From positions 45,553,013 to 45,617,012 of the forward strand of contig NC_087068.1 of NCBI RefSeq assembly GCF_963678635.1: a stretch of 64,000 nucleotides of DNA. Direction: 5' to 3'. The notes under the pieces were generated by a model. It was not told the origin of the DNA. It saw only the letters and a list, made by a program, of their open reading frames with translations, and searched no databases. Below are positions 46,431 through 58,030 of the stretch, piece after piece; position 1 is the stretch's first letter; every line of letters starts with the position of its first letter. A program made the translations under genes and the position numbers. Source of the DNA: Symsagittifera roscoffensis. Taxonomy: Eukaryota; Xenacoelomorpha; Acoela; Convolutidae.

Positions 46431-46779
46431 AACAAACACAAAAAAGTAAGAAAGACTTCTTTGTTGCATAGTTTTCTTAATCAAGAAAAAATATCAAATT
46501 TCGAATACGATTTTTTTGGAACTATGTTTGTTGTCAAGTTAATTTGTTAACAAAAATTGTTATTAAAAGTTCACAAATCTTACAACATCTTGAAAACAAT
46601 TAAAACAAAAAAAATCTATCGGCAATCAAGTTTAAGCATCAATACCTGAAAATTTCCTACAAACATTTTTTTCAAATTATTTGCGATTTCTCTATCCTAC
46701 TTAGTGTTTCATAAATCAAACTTTTCTTTCTTTATTGTTTTTCGATATCCATTATAGTTTTAATTTTTAATTTGCAAGG

Positions 46780-47765
46780 CCAACCTATTTTTCGACTAAA
46801 ATGTAAGTGCTCGAATCCAACCCTGGCTTCAGTTTCTTATGTAAGTGTTAGACTGAACACTAGACTCGCTTTCCTGATGAGCAGCGCTTCCAAGGATAGG
46901 AGCTTCTTTGAGTTGCTTGACTGTTCTATTATCCCTCATCTCAACTGTGTAGCGGTCGCTTCCTCCCCATATTGCTCTAAATGTATGCCTACTTATGTGT
47001 CTTTTTTTGTGTTCCTAAATCTATGTAGCCAAAGGACCAACAGTTTGTCCAAAATAGGTGGAAATATATATAAAACAAATTGTTGTGTTGGACTTCATTT
47101 GGACTTCATATCAGCCGAAAATGACGAAATAAGGGAGGGAAGAGCCGTTTTTCGTTTCAGAGTCAAAAATACAATTTTTTGCGTTGGGGATATTGCGAAC
47201 CTTGTTTGCCAACAGTTGACTTTGATTTTATCGATGTTGAAGCTTGAGCTTTGCGAATTTTTCTCTCGCCTGTCATTCGTTGCTCGTTCTCCCTCTTAGT
47301 TGGTGTTAAGTCTGGACCAAATAATTTGCTTAGTGTTCCCGTCCCACATTCGGACGTGCAATCCTCTGGATTCTGGTTTTTTTAATTGCTGTTAATTGAT
47401 CAAAATTATTTTATGGTAAGACTCTCACGTACATGTTCCCATCGAAACTCTCTGAAACGTGCCCTTTATTAAGTGTCTTTTGTACTGCAAACTTCTGAAA
47501 CTTAGAAACGTGCTTGAGGCTGAAGATTTTTAGTACAGCCTATTTAACCTGCTTGTAGTCATCTGCATTTATATTCTTGTCTGAAAAGGCGTTGTCAACA
47601 ATATCAGTGAAGTTTTCAACTGTGAACTGTAAGCAAGGGTGTCATTCGTTAGCGGCTTACCAAACCATATTTGGGTCGTCTTTTACACTCCTCACAAAAC
47701 CTACCCGCCGTGAAGGAAAAACTTCACACCTGTTATGGTCAGCTCACATCCACGCCTCTCTTTGA
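46780..47765 (-). pseudogene. Decayed minus-strand coding region, unrecognised
   Basis: Minus-strand frames read like worn protein: 'FTVENFTDIVDNAFSDKNIN' then 'ADDYKQVK' and 'FQKFAVQKTLNKGHVSESFD' (about 47640-47430), and 'RAIWGGSDRYTVEMRDNRTV' then 'KQLKEAPILGSAAHQESESS' (about 47000-46870), with several stops. No family recognised. The 175-codon plus-strand open run at 46772-47299 is more likely its shadow. Confidence 0.35.
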
Positions 47766-48689
47766 ACAGTCTGCAGAACCAAAACTGTGCCATTCCGACA
47801 GAGCAAGAAAAAGAGTATTAACATTGTTAAGGACGAATTAATCAAGAAAAAGAGGGTCGGAACATTCTAGAAGAAATTTTTCAAACTTTCGAATGGCGGC
47901 GGAGTATTTCTGAGAAACACAGAAAGTGGCCATATTTGGCAGAAAGCGGACAGAAATTAGAACAACCGAATTGACTAGTGAAGAACGGTCGAGAAAAACG
48001 CAAGAAGAATCAGAGGTCTTTTATCGTGACAATCACGCACGTTAAGACGTATACCGGGAACCGATAAGAAGAAAGGAGGCTTCAGTGGGAGAGCCTGAAG
48101 GATCAGTACCCTCCCGTGCCACGAAGTGGAAGAAGTAACAACGTTATCTCTTGAAGAGCACGGAATTGGAGGCCCGGCACCCAGAGAACTTTTTAGCTAC
48201 TCTGATAACCTAAACATTTGAATTAACCCCGATATTATTTGTTATTTTAGAATATGAGTAGCTAGGAAGAGGAAAGGGTCAATCCATCTCCAATGGATAT
48301 ATATGTAGCTGTCACTTAAAACATAGTAAAATAGGATATTCGACCCGTGTTTTTAATAATAGTCATGTAGTCTGGGGGTCCGAGACCCAGCTATCTGATC
48401 ATCTTCGCATGCAACCGGAAACTGCTCAAAAATCGTTTGATTGATGATCTAAAATTGGTAAATTTTACTTAGCCCTAAACAGACTAGAAAACCGACTGGC
48501 TAGGTCTAGACGGTGAAAAACGAGTGGAATTTAGGTAACTAACGCCGGCCACTCATCAAAAGGTGCTTTTTCTACGCTCCGTCACTGTGTAGTAATTGGG
48601 CGTCGAACTCGTGAGATATTGCGAACTCGGGAGAACCCAGCAGGGAGCCGAGGGTAAATTTCAATGAACAAAAGAATAGGAAAGGACAT
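47766..48689. other. 5' flank / leader of the macrodomain-bearing element
   Basis: Base composition rises in GC from about 47870. No protein seen. Contains an imperfect hairpin, 'tctgggggtccgagacccag', at about 48370-48392 and 'gggcgtcgaactcgtgag' near 48599. An LTR is expected here if the element is complete, but its 3' partner would lie beyond the window. Confidence 0.4.
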
Positions 48690-50709
48690 ATGGATCCACT
48701 AGAGGAAGGGGCAGTTCATCAAGCTATGCCACAGGGGACAATAGCACACGGGGCCCAAATATCAGAGGAAGCTCAACTGGCAACAGACAGACCTCAAACG
48801 AACGACCGACGCAAGATACATATGCGAATGGGAGATGTGATTCCAGGAACAGGAGTCATGCGAGTCAAGGAAGAAACAATCCCAGTGATCGGGACAGGAC
48901 GGAAAATCCAGAGCCCTTATCAGGTGGCAATGATACTCATGCGGGGCAATCAAGTGACGCTACATCAATGGCCACAGCCTTTGAACCTCTGAACAGGTCT
49001 TGGGTACAATTCTTACGAGGTTATCTAGAACCAATGAACGTAGTGAAAAATCCAGAAGGGTTTTTAAGAAACCAAGATGCTATAAAGACAAATCTGATGG
49101 CTGTATTGATACCTGGATAGAGGTGATGAAGCTGCATTTTGAAGAAGAGGACTTGTCAGAAAGGCAAGAATGCAGTGCTCTTATCGGCAACCTGGAAGGG
49201 ACAGCCCTGAACTGCGTGATGGCCCAAAAAGCAATACCAGTGGGACACTGCTGAGAAAATATTTGAAATCTTGTTAAATCGTTTTGGTTCAGGGGTGCAA
49301 GGACACCAAGCAATGGTGCGCTTCGAGAAACGGAGGCAACGTGAAGATGAGACGATAGACAAGTTTTTAGGCGATTTGAAGATGCTGAGAAGGCGTAGCC
49401 AACCAGATCAGTCGAAGAGAAAAATGAACCTGGCAGTAGCCTCAAAATGCATCGATGGTGTGAAGAATGATGAGCTTCGAACAATGTTAGCGAAACATAA
49501 TAGACCACTCTTAACCAATGCGCCAACACCAAAGGAGTTGAGACTCAAGTCAAAAGAATATCTTTTGCTGAAACTTCCATCGAGATCTGGATATTACAAA
49601 AAAAATTATGGCAATTTTAACAACGGACCAGCAAACCAAGGAAACAACTGGTACAAACCAAGGGACGATATGGACAAGAGACGCTCTTGTGCAAATTGCA
49701 GTTCGACGGACCATTATGTGTCGGCATGCCCAACCTACAAACAGGGCATGAAAGCAAAAGGCTTTAGCCTCGAAGATGAAGATGCGTCAGAGGTCGATCA
49801 TGAAGATTTCATGAGAAGAGTAATTGCAAAATTCGGCCCAAGGTGTTTCTTCTGTAACTTGGAAGGTCATTTTAAATCGGATTGTCCACAATTCTGTGAT
49901 GCTGTGGCAGACATCAAGCATCGAAGGCATGAGGGAGCTTTATCGGGTGTGAAAGCCAGCAAAGCTCGCCTGTTGAGTGGAGCCGAGGCACGCAGAAAAG
50001 AAAAATCGCAAGAGCTGGTAACGAAGAAGATGCAGGCGGTAACGGAAGAGATACGTGAACCGGAACCGGTGACTGCAGTGGATGACTTCAAGATCGACTA
50101 TAGGGCAGCCGCGAGGGATGCTCTAAATAGAGTCCAGCAGGAATTGGTGACAAAGGAGATCAAACAAAAGGTGAAGCTCGAACTAGAGAATGAGAACATT
50201 CAGGAAAGGCTGAACGTCTTCGAGGCATCAGAAGTCAAAGAAACAAAAGCACCAAGTAGTTTGAGCATGAAACTAAATGTGATCTCTGGGCAGACGTTCG
50301 GGATGGTGCCACAGGGAAGCAGAATACAGTCAATAATTTCAGTTGCGGGGCATCAGGTGATCAGGAATCTAGGTGAACCTTCAGAGTTCACTATGATGCA
50401 ATTAGACACATATGAGGATTATCTGAGACAGGTAGAGCCGCGCACTGATTCGAGGGCTGTACGAACGTTGTTGACGACGGGTGCCCTCGAACGATGAAAA
50501 TCCACGGGCGTTACGTGGAAGTCTATGGAACTTATCAAGTGATGTTGAACGTTGACGGGATAAGTATCTGCACTAGGACCTACGTCACAACAGATAGCGA
50601 CCAAATGTGGCAGATCTATTTGGGACAGGAAGAACTTAAGGTCCGCAGAATTGGCCATGACGCCATGATGGAGCAAGACGCGTTCACATTGGATACGAAG
50701 CAGATGTGA
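48690..50709 (+). pseudogene. gag: gag-like region, first copy (truncated duplicate)
   Basis: Pieces: N-terminal Thr/Gln/Arg-rich region (48690-49254, frameshifted), then a long open frame 49271-50497. The long frame has a capsid-type part ('RFGSGVQGHQAMVRFEKRRQ', 'DKFLGDLKMLRRRS') and two zinc knuckles of Cys-x2-Cys-x4-His-x4-Cys type ('CANCSSTDHYVSAC' at about 49687, 'CFFCNLEGHFKSDC' at about 49843). A charged probably coiled-coil region follows. A frameshift at about 50485 moves to 50494-50709, where the copy ends abruptly before the protease. It duplicates 51356-53320. Confidence 0.85.
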
Positions 50710-51355
50710 CTTGCAAGACGCTAAATCAAGATGCTAAATGTACGAGGATTTGCCAAAAATCTGAAACATTTGGGCACAGATAAAACATAATTTACAACTC
50801 GTTCACCCAAGGTACATATATGTAGTTCATGCACTCCAACCATGCAATTAACTCAGCAGTTATAAAACTTTTCATTCTGTGAACGAAATTATATAGTGAA
50901 AAGCAAAAGTCTAGTACCCGGTTGCAATGCCCTTGCTTATCGCAAGGATAACAAATGAAATTACTGTTCATATTGTCCGATTGTTATGAATATTGACAAG
51001 CAAACTCATTAGGACAACTGTCTTTGTTTTTTATAAACCTTCAAAAACCATTCGTTACACCAAAAAATGAATGTTCATGAGGTGAAGAGGGGGCAAAAAA
51101 AGCGCCAAAAATTAATTCTTCTTCAACTATTGCTTACACATTTTCCCTGCAGACGTTACATCGGATTAAAACATAATATCGCGTAAAACAACTGTGAATT
51201 TTTTTTTGACAACTGGGAGGTTGTGGAAATCAACTAAAAATTCTGGCGATTAAAGAAATTTGATTTTCGCATTTTGTACACACAGGCGAAGCTGGGCTAC
51301 AAACAAGCAAGACGCTAAATCGGACGCAAGACGCTAAAGCAAGACGATAAATCAA
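50710..51355. repeat. Spacer between gag copies, bounded by short repeats
   Basis: AT-rich DNA unlike the element. Both ends carry copies of 'gcaagacgctaaatc': one and a half at 50713-50745, and three at about 51304-51350. No gene seen inside. Confidence 0.6.
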
Positions 51356-53320
51356 CTTTGCCCCAGGGGACAATAGAACACGGGATACAAACATCAGAGG
51401 AAGCTCAACTGGCAACAGACAGACCTCAAACGAACGACCGACGCAAGATACATATGCGACTGGGAGATATGATTCCAGGAACAGGAGTCATGCTAGTCAA
51501 GGAAGAAACAATCTTAGTGATTCGGACAGGAGGAAAATCCAGAGCCTTTATCAGGTGGCAATGATACTCATGCGGGGCAATCAAGTGACGCTACACCAAT
51601 GGCCACAGCCTTTGAACCTCTGAACAGGTCTTTCGAAACAATTCTAGAACCAATGAACGTAGTGAAAAATCCAGAAGGGTTTTTACGAAACCAAGATGCT
51701 ATAAAGACGAATCTGATGGCTGTATTGATACCTGGATAGAGGTGATGAAGCTGCATTTTGAAGAAGAGGACTTGTCAGAAAGGCAAGAATGCAGTGCTCT
51801 TATCGGCAACCTGGAAGGGACAGCCCTAAACTGCGTGATGGCCCAAAAAGCAATACCAGTGGGACACTGCTGAGAAAATCTTTGAAATCTTGTTAAATCG
51901 TTTTGGTTCAGGGGTGCAAGGACACCAAGCAATGGTGCGCTTCGAGAAACGGAGGCAACGTGAAGATGAGACGATAGACAAGTTTTTAGACGATTTGAAG
52001 ATGCTGAGAAGGCGTAGCCAACCAGATCAGTCGAAGAGAAAAATGAACCTGGCAGTAGCCTCAAAATGCATCGATGGTGTGAAGAATGATGAGCTTCGAA
52101 CAATGTTAGCGACACATAATAGACCACTCTTAACCAATGCGCCAACACCAAAGGAGTTGAGACTCAAGTCAAAAGAATATCTTTTGCTGAAACCTCCATC
52201 GAGATCTGGATATTACAAAAAAATTATGGCAATTTTAAGAACGGACCACCAAACCAAGGAAACAACTGGTACAAACCAAGGGACGATATGGACAAGAGAC
52301 GCTCTTGTGCAAATTGCAGTTCGACGGACCATCATGTGTCGGCATGCCCAACCTACAAACAGGGCATGAAAGCAAAAAGCTTTAGCCTCGAAGATGAAGA
52401 TGCGTCAGAGGTCGATCATGAAGATTTCATGAGAGGAGTAATTGCAAAATTCGGCCCAAGGTGTTTCTTCTGTAACTTGGAAGGTCATTTTAAATCGGAT
52501 TGTCCACAATTCTGTGATGCTGTGGCAGACATCAAGCATCGAAGGCATGAGGGAGCTTTATCGGGTGTGAAAGCCAGCAAGGCTCGCCTGTTGATTGGAG
52601 CCGAGGCACGCAGAAAAGAAAAATCGCAAGAGCTGGTAACGAAGAAGATGCAGGCGGTAACGGAAGAGATACGTGAACCGGAACCGGTGACTGCATTGGA
52701 TGACTTCAAGATCGACTATAGGGCAGCCGCGAGGGATGCTCTAAATAGAGTCCAGCAGGAATTGGTGACGAAGGAGATCGAACAAAAGGTGAAGCTCGAA
52801 CTAGAGAATGAGAAAACTCAGGAAAAGCTGAACGCCTTCGAGGCATCAGAAGTCGAAGAAACGAAAGCACCAAGTAGTTTGAGCATGAAACTAAATGTGA
52901 TCTCTGGGCAGACGTTCGGGATGGTGCCACAGGGAAGCAGAATAGAATCAATAATTTCGGTTGCGGGGCATCAGGTGATCAGGATTCTAAGTGAACCTTC
53001 AGAGTTCACTATGATGCAATTAGACACATATGAGGGTTATCTGAGACAGGTAGAGCCGCGCACTGATTCGAGGGCTGTACGAACGTTGTTGACGACGGGT
53101 GCCTCTCGAACAAAGAAACTCCAGGGGCGTTACGTGGAAGTCTATGGACCTTATCAAGTGATGTTGAACGTTGACGGGATAAGTATCTACACTAGGACCT
53201 ACGTCACAACAGATAGCGACCAAATGTGGCAGATCTATTTGGGAAAGGAAGAACTTAAGGTCCGCAGAATTGGCCATGACGCCATGATGGAGCAAGACGC
53301 GGTTCACATTGGATACGAAA
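51356..53320 (+). pseudogene. gag: gag region, second copy, continuous with protease
   Basis: About 95% or more like the first copy by eye. Shares the same frameshift near 51870, so that lesion predates the duplication. Its own extra lesion is a 7-A run at about 52215 where the first copy has 8, which breaks the frame. From ATG 52288 the frame runs through both zinc knuckles (52303 and 52459 regions) straight into the protease, so Gag, Pro and RT probably form one polyprotein without frameshifting. Confidence 0.85.
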
Positions 53321-53673
53321 CAGATGTGACTGCAGATCTGCTCGACACCAACGGGAAGGAAATCGGAGTCACAGGGCTTCTGGACACAGGAGCGGTAGTG
53401 AGCGTGATGCCGATAAAAACTTGGGAAAGAATGGGCTTCACGAGGGAAGACCTAAATCCGACGAATCTCCGACTGGCTGCTTCCAATCGAGGAGCAATTT
53501 ACGTAGCCGGAAGAACACCAATTACGGTTCTCCACATGGGAAGACGGGATCTTTGGATGAGCTTCATGGTGGTTGTGAGTTTGGACGACTCCGACCAGTT
53601 CATCTTGGGCAGAGATTTTGTCAGGAATTTTGATGTGATGATTGACTTGAACAACGGCCTAATAAGGACTTGA
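53321..53673 (+). pseudogene. Aspartic protease domain of the polyprotein
   Basis: In frame with the preceding Gag part. 'VTGLLDTGAVVSVMPIKTW' has the catalytic Asp-Thr-Gly (about 53383). 'DQFILGRDFVRNFDVMIDL' has the Ile-Leu-Gly-x-Asp-Phe end (about 53597). Immediately after, a 19-base motif is repeated at 23-base spacing (53648-53689) and brings in TGA (53671) and TAA (53683) in the same frame. Confidence 0.9.
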
Positions 53674-54425
53674 ACAACGGCCTAAAACCCGGACCGGAAG
53701 TATGTGAAGAAACCAGTTAATAGAATAATAACAGATGAAAATAAGGTACCAATCTTTTTAGATAGAAAGGTAAAACTGCAGCCGGGACAAGCTGTAGTAG
53801 CAATTTTTAGAATGAAAAAACTGAATTCGTTAAGTGATAGTAAACAGGTTTGTTTGGTACCAAACCCAAATAGTCAAAGTTCAGTGATTTTAGGCCGTAG
53901 CCTCTCGGTAACTCGAAACGGACTGTGTGTCAGTGTGTTATTGAACACACTGGACACCACGGTTTCAAGCGTGGAAAAAAACTTGGTTACGCCTTGCCGA
54001 TGAGGACCGACTATGAAGAGACACAAAACTTGAAGAGATATAGTGTGAAAGACTGCCCTTATCATGCTGATAAAGATATAATTTTTGAAAGAAATAATGA
54101 ACTTAAATCTATTCATAAACTGCTTTCAATGAAATCCGAAACTGACGACGGCTTGTCGAGCTGCTCGAATTTTCCGGAATGCCCCTCGTCATTTGAACTA
54201 GAATCTGACAAACCGGTTTTGCCAAAAAAAGAACACTTAAAAGGGAAAATAGGCGAGGGAAATTTTGAATCATTGCGGGCGAATTTAAATTGGAACGCGG
54301 ATTTATTTTCAAAACATAAGGCGGATATCGGTTGTTGTAAATTCTTCGAACACGAAAACGAACTAGAGGAAGGCGCCGTTCCCCATGGGGAAGCCGCGAG
54401 ACGAATGACGCCACGTAAATCTTAA
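53674..54425 (+). pseudogene. pol: Protease-RT linker of Pol
   Basis: The protease frame goes on after the two stops as 53704-54003 ('NRIITDENKVPIFLDRKVKL', 'QVCLVPNPNSQSSVILGRSL'). It shifts near 53960 into 53925-54425 ('LGYALPMRTDYEE', 'SKHKADIGCCKFFEHENELE'), the usual pre-RT sequence before the RT fingers. Ends at TAA 54423. Confidence 0.75.
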
Positions 54426-55010
54426 GCAGGCCGAGCAGAAATAGAAATGTTGATCGAATGCGACATGATAGAACCCTCGAAATCGCCTTGAGCTTGCCGG
54501 ATAGTCATGGCAAAAAAAGAAGGGGGCAGCTTAGGTTCTGTTGCGATTTTTGTTAATTGAACGCAGTGACGGTAAAAGATGCGTACCCGATACCGCGAAT
54601 AGACGAGAGCCTCTCGAAACTTGGTGAAGCCAAGTTCTTCACCACGCTGGACTTGGGTTCTGCCTTCTGGCAGGTCCCTCTGCGGAAGAAGGACAGAGAA
54701 AAGACCGGATTCGCATGTGAATTGGGGTTGTACCAGTGGAAGAAATTTTCCTTCGGCTTGTGCAATGCAACGGCCAATTTTCAAAGACTGATGGCTCAGG
54801 TTTTGACCAGAGTGACGAGAAGTACGGGAACCTGGTGATATGTTACGTGGATGAAGTGGTCATAGCATCACCCACCCTGGAAGACCACATTGATCGGCTC
54901 GATGAGGTCTTTGGCTGCATGAAGAGAGCAGGCTTGAAATGCAAACCATCGAAATGTGAGATCCTCAGAGATTCAATCAAGTACGAAGAATGGTGGACAG
55001 GCATGGTGTG
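54426..55010 (+). pseudogene. pol: Reverse transcriptase domain, broken
   Basis: Fingers 'IEMLIECDMIEPSKSP' then TGA (54489). After a shift, 54557-54838 has 'DAYPIPRIDESLSKLG', motif A 'FFTTLDLGSAFWQVPL' with its Asp, and motif B region 'FGLCNATANFQRLM'. Another shift puts motif C at 54841: 'CYVDEVVIA', where the second Asp of YxDD is Glu (codon 54853). 'LDEVFGCMKRAGLKCKPSKC' follows. A deletion near 54983 removes part of the 'LG' region (motif E). Dead enzyme in this copy. Confidence 0.9.
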
Positions 55011-55650
55011 AAGCAGTAGAGGTTGTGTTGACATGGACGGCTCCCAGAACGGACACACAACTCACGAGCTTCCTAGGATTCGCCAATTATTACCGTGATT
55101 TCATAAAAGAATATGCAGACAACGTGTATCCCATGCAGAAGCTGATGCGCAACAAAGGAAAAAAGTTCCAATGGAACGAAGAAGTACAAGCTGCGTTCGA
55201 GAACATAAAGCGGGAACTGTGCGAAGCGCCGGTGCCAGGCATACCTACAAAGAAGGGCATGTATGTTCATAACACAGACGCATCAGTAGTAGCCATCTCA
55301 GGAATACTGCATCAGGAGCAGGAATGGAATGGAAGAACAGTTCTCCGTCCCATTGCATATGGCAGCAAGGTGTTGAGTGACACAGAGATGAAATATGGTG
55401 CACCGAAAGCAGAAATGTTTCCAGTAGTCACATTCGTGGAAAAGTACCGCGCATACTTGGGGAGCGCTCCCTTTAAGTTACGCGTGGACAACAGAGCGTT
55501 ATCCTGGTTGAAGACATACACGATGGATCAGAGTTATATTGGTAGATGGATAGTAGGATTGGATGGCTACCACACGATAATCGAGCACAGGATGCGTGAT
55601 AAACACCAGAATGCTGACAGCCTCAGCGATAAGGCCGAGTTCTATGAAAG
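55011..55650 (+). pseudogene. pol: RT thumb and RNase H domain
   Basis: Open in the frame that starts near 54956 and runs, interrupted only by single stops, to 58747. 'LTSFLGFANYYRDFIKEYAD' is the thumb. RNase H shows 'HNTDASVVAISGILHQEQ' (catalytic Asp), 'KYGAPKAEMFPVV' (Glu), 'LRVDNRALSWL' (Asp), and 'RDKHQNADSLSDKAEF' (His and Asp of the last block). Confidence 0.88.
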
Positions 55651-56989
55651 ATTGGAACAGTACCAAGCCAATCAGGTAGAAATCAAGGAAGGGTTCTCGT
55701 TTCTGGACAATGAAACTTATGAAGCGCTTCCCTTGACGAGATGGTTAGAGAAGTCTGGAAATACAATTCCAGGACATCCTGAGTTGCCTGTAGAGAAGGC
55801 AGCCGAGATAAAGATTCTATCCAAGAAGGACCCGGTGCCCTTGGATCTGTTGCTGCGCTCAAACCTGGTCCAGCAAGAACTCTCTCGCATGAACACAAAC
55901 AGCCTCTCATTTTTGGATAAAACGGTGCAGGTCACACCCCAAAGGATGCGGATGCTGGGTGGATTGTTGGAGAGAGAAGTGACCAGAGATGACTCCGAGT
56001 GGGCAGCAGCCATGGCATCACTGACAGTCAGCGAGAAGGTGAAGATCATGCCGTCGAGACGACAACACAAAGAAAGTGAAAGAGATTGTAGGACTATAGT
56101 TCAGCAATAAGTGTCCTCGATACCCCAAAACGTCTTGACAAGTACATCATACAAAAGGAAAGAACAGGGGAACGATACGCAAAAGAAAACCGTTACCTTT
56201 GAAGACCAGGATAAGGAAGGTGAGCAGGTTGAACAGAACCTAGGGCAAGGAAATTTGTCCGGGGAGTTCAGATGGATAAACAGGACGCACAGAACTGATC
56301 CGGAGGAGGGAACGTGCTTCATCGCAGACTCTTCAAATGATGATAATTCCCGGAATTCAGGAATCGACACCTACTCAGACAAGAACTCGAGCTCAGGATC
56401 GGAACTGTCAGAGCTAGCGATCCACGCACTACTGGTGGAGACTCGAGCAAGGGATCTGGACAGGGAGGTATATCAAGACCCTGACAGTGATCGCTACCTC
56501 ATACCAGGTGGAAGAGTCTTTGACAACGCATCAGCTGATCTGGAAACAATAGCGGTATCGAAACGTTCGATAAGTTTGTTGCCACAAAAAGAGGTAGTCA
56601 GGAGAAACCTTCAACCGTTCGAACAAGAAACCCAACTGTTGGCGAAGATTTGGTGCGTTAAGATGGAAGATGACACGCATCAGCCAGATGAAATGAATAG
56701 TCAGATGAGGGTCATGAAGACAAACTTGAAGGCGAGATACAGACTCTCGGACCTACTAAGAGCGCAGAGAAATGACCGCATGACAAGCAACCTGAAAAGG
56801 TGGATCAAAAAAGGAGCTCCGGACAAAGGTGATCTGGAGGAAGACAGTTATCGCACTCTGAGACAGTACTTTATGCAGAAAGAGGGAATGTTATACTTGA
56901 ACAAGGACGGAATTGTGGCTTATAGGAGAAGAAAAGAAGACAAGGTCCTGTACAGATATAACGCGATAGTGTTGTCGCAACTCTATCAG
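55651..56989 (+). pseudogene. pol: Long acidic spacer between RNase H and integrase
   Basis: About 440 residues, much longer than the usual tether. Same frame as RNase H, one TAA stop at 56108. Rich in Glu, Asp, Ser, Arg; contains 'ELSELAIHALLVETRARDLD' and 'RYRLSDLLRAQRNDRMTSNL'. No known fold recognised. Conserved-looking codon structure suggests it was protein-coding rather than an insertion. Confidence 0.7.
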
Positions 56990-58030
56990 ACAGAACTTTT
57001 ATTCAGGTCACATGATCAGATGGGCCATCAGGGAATCGACAAAGTATACCAGAGGATCCTGAAACGCTTTGGGTGGCCTGGAATGAAAAAGGCATGCGAG
57101 AAGTGGGTAACAGCATGTCTGTCATGCCAACAGGTCAATGATCCAAGGAAATTGCGATTTCCCTTGCAGTCGATCGAGTCATCTGAATTCAATGAGGTGG
57201 TGTAGATTGATCACCAAAAGATATGTATGACAGACAGTGATTACAATCAAGTCTTGGTCATGATAGATCATTTCACGAAGTATGCAGAGGCCGTGCCCTG
57301 CATAACTGCCTCAGCAGAAGAGACGTGCAATCACCTAATCAATACGTGGATAGCGAGACATGGTTGTCCAATGACGTTTCAATCGGATAACGGAACAGCT
57401 TTCGTGGGAGAACTTACGAAAGATCTCATGAGACGTTCACAGGTGGCTCAAGCTCACTCCACGACATATCATCCCCAGACGAATGTCTTAGTGGAAAGGC
57501 AAAATCTAACGTTAGTGTCGATGCTGAGGGTGTATTGTTCCATGTACATGACGGATTGGGATAGATATCTTCCACAGGTGATGGGAGCTTACAACAGCAC
57601 GCAACACTCCACCACCGGAGTTAGTCCACACATGATATTAACCGGACCCGAGAAAACTTTGCCCTTGATTTTCTTTTACCCAGAGTATGAGGGTAAGAAA
57701 ACATCACCACAAGTCTACGTAAGGGTTGTGATTAGACGTCAACAAGAACTGAATGACATGTGTAGACGGAACACTCAGCAGGCACAGGCAAGGCAGAGGA
57801 AAATATTCGATAAAAAAGCAGCTGATGCAAAAGCTTACTCGGTAGGAGACTACGTATGGGTATTTCAGAACGTTATACCACCGAAAGGAACGAAAAACCT
57901 CCTAAAAAAGTGGAGGGGACCCTTCATGCTTGCGGAAAGGCACCAGGAGGGTCGCTTTTATAGGCTGAGTACTGGCCGAGCCGCTCACCACGAGAACATT
58001 AAGCCACACAACCCATCGACAGAAGACTGA
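56990..58030 (+). pseudogene. pol: Integrase domain
   Basis: Zinc domain His-x4-His ('SHDQMGHQG') with Cys-x2-Cys ('CLSCQQ'), then TAG at 57203 in frame, then the core. The core has 'VMIDHFTKYAEAVP' (first Asp), 'TFQSDNGTAFV' (second Asp), and, 35 residues between, Glu in 'HPQTNVLVERQN' (usual Asn-Gly is Asn-Val here). The C-terminal part has 'YNSTQHSTTGVSPHMIL' and 'LLKKWRGPFMLAE' (GPF module). TGA stop at 58028. The core is otherwise intact. Confidence 0.92.

Noticed and set aside
46772-47299. 175-codon plus-strand open frame as a gene
   Set aside because: Composition is Cys/Phe/Ser-rich with no domain, and the minus strand of the same DNA reads better as worn protein. Kept only as a likely shadow.
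48599-48618. 'tgggcgtcgaactcgtgag' as a tRNA primer binding site
   Set aside because: The complementary sequence has TTCGA too close to the CCA end for a normal tRNA T-arm, and no LTR end could be fixed here.
49080-49532. 150-codon minus-strand frame opposite gag (also 51699-52151)
   Set aside because: Lies entirely opposite recognised Gag capsid coding sequence; an antisense shadow.
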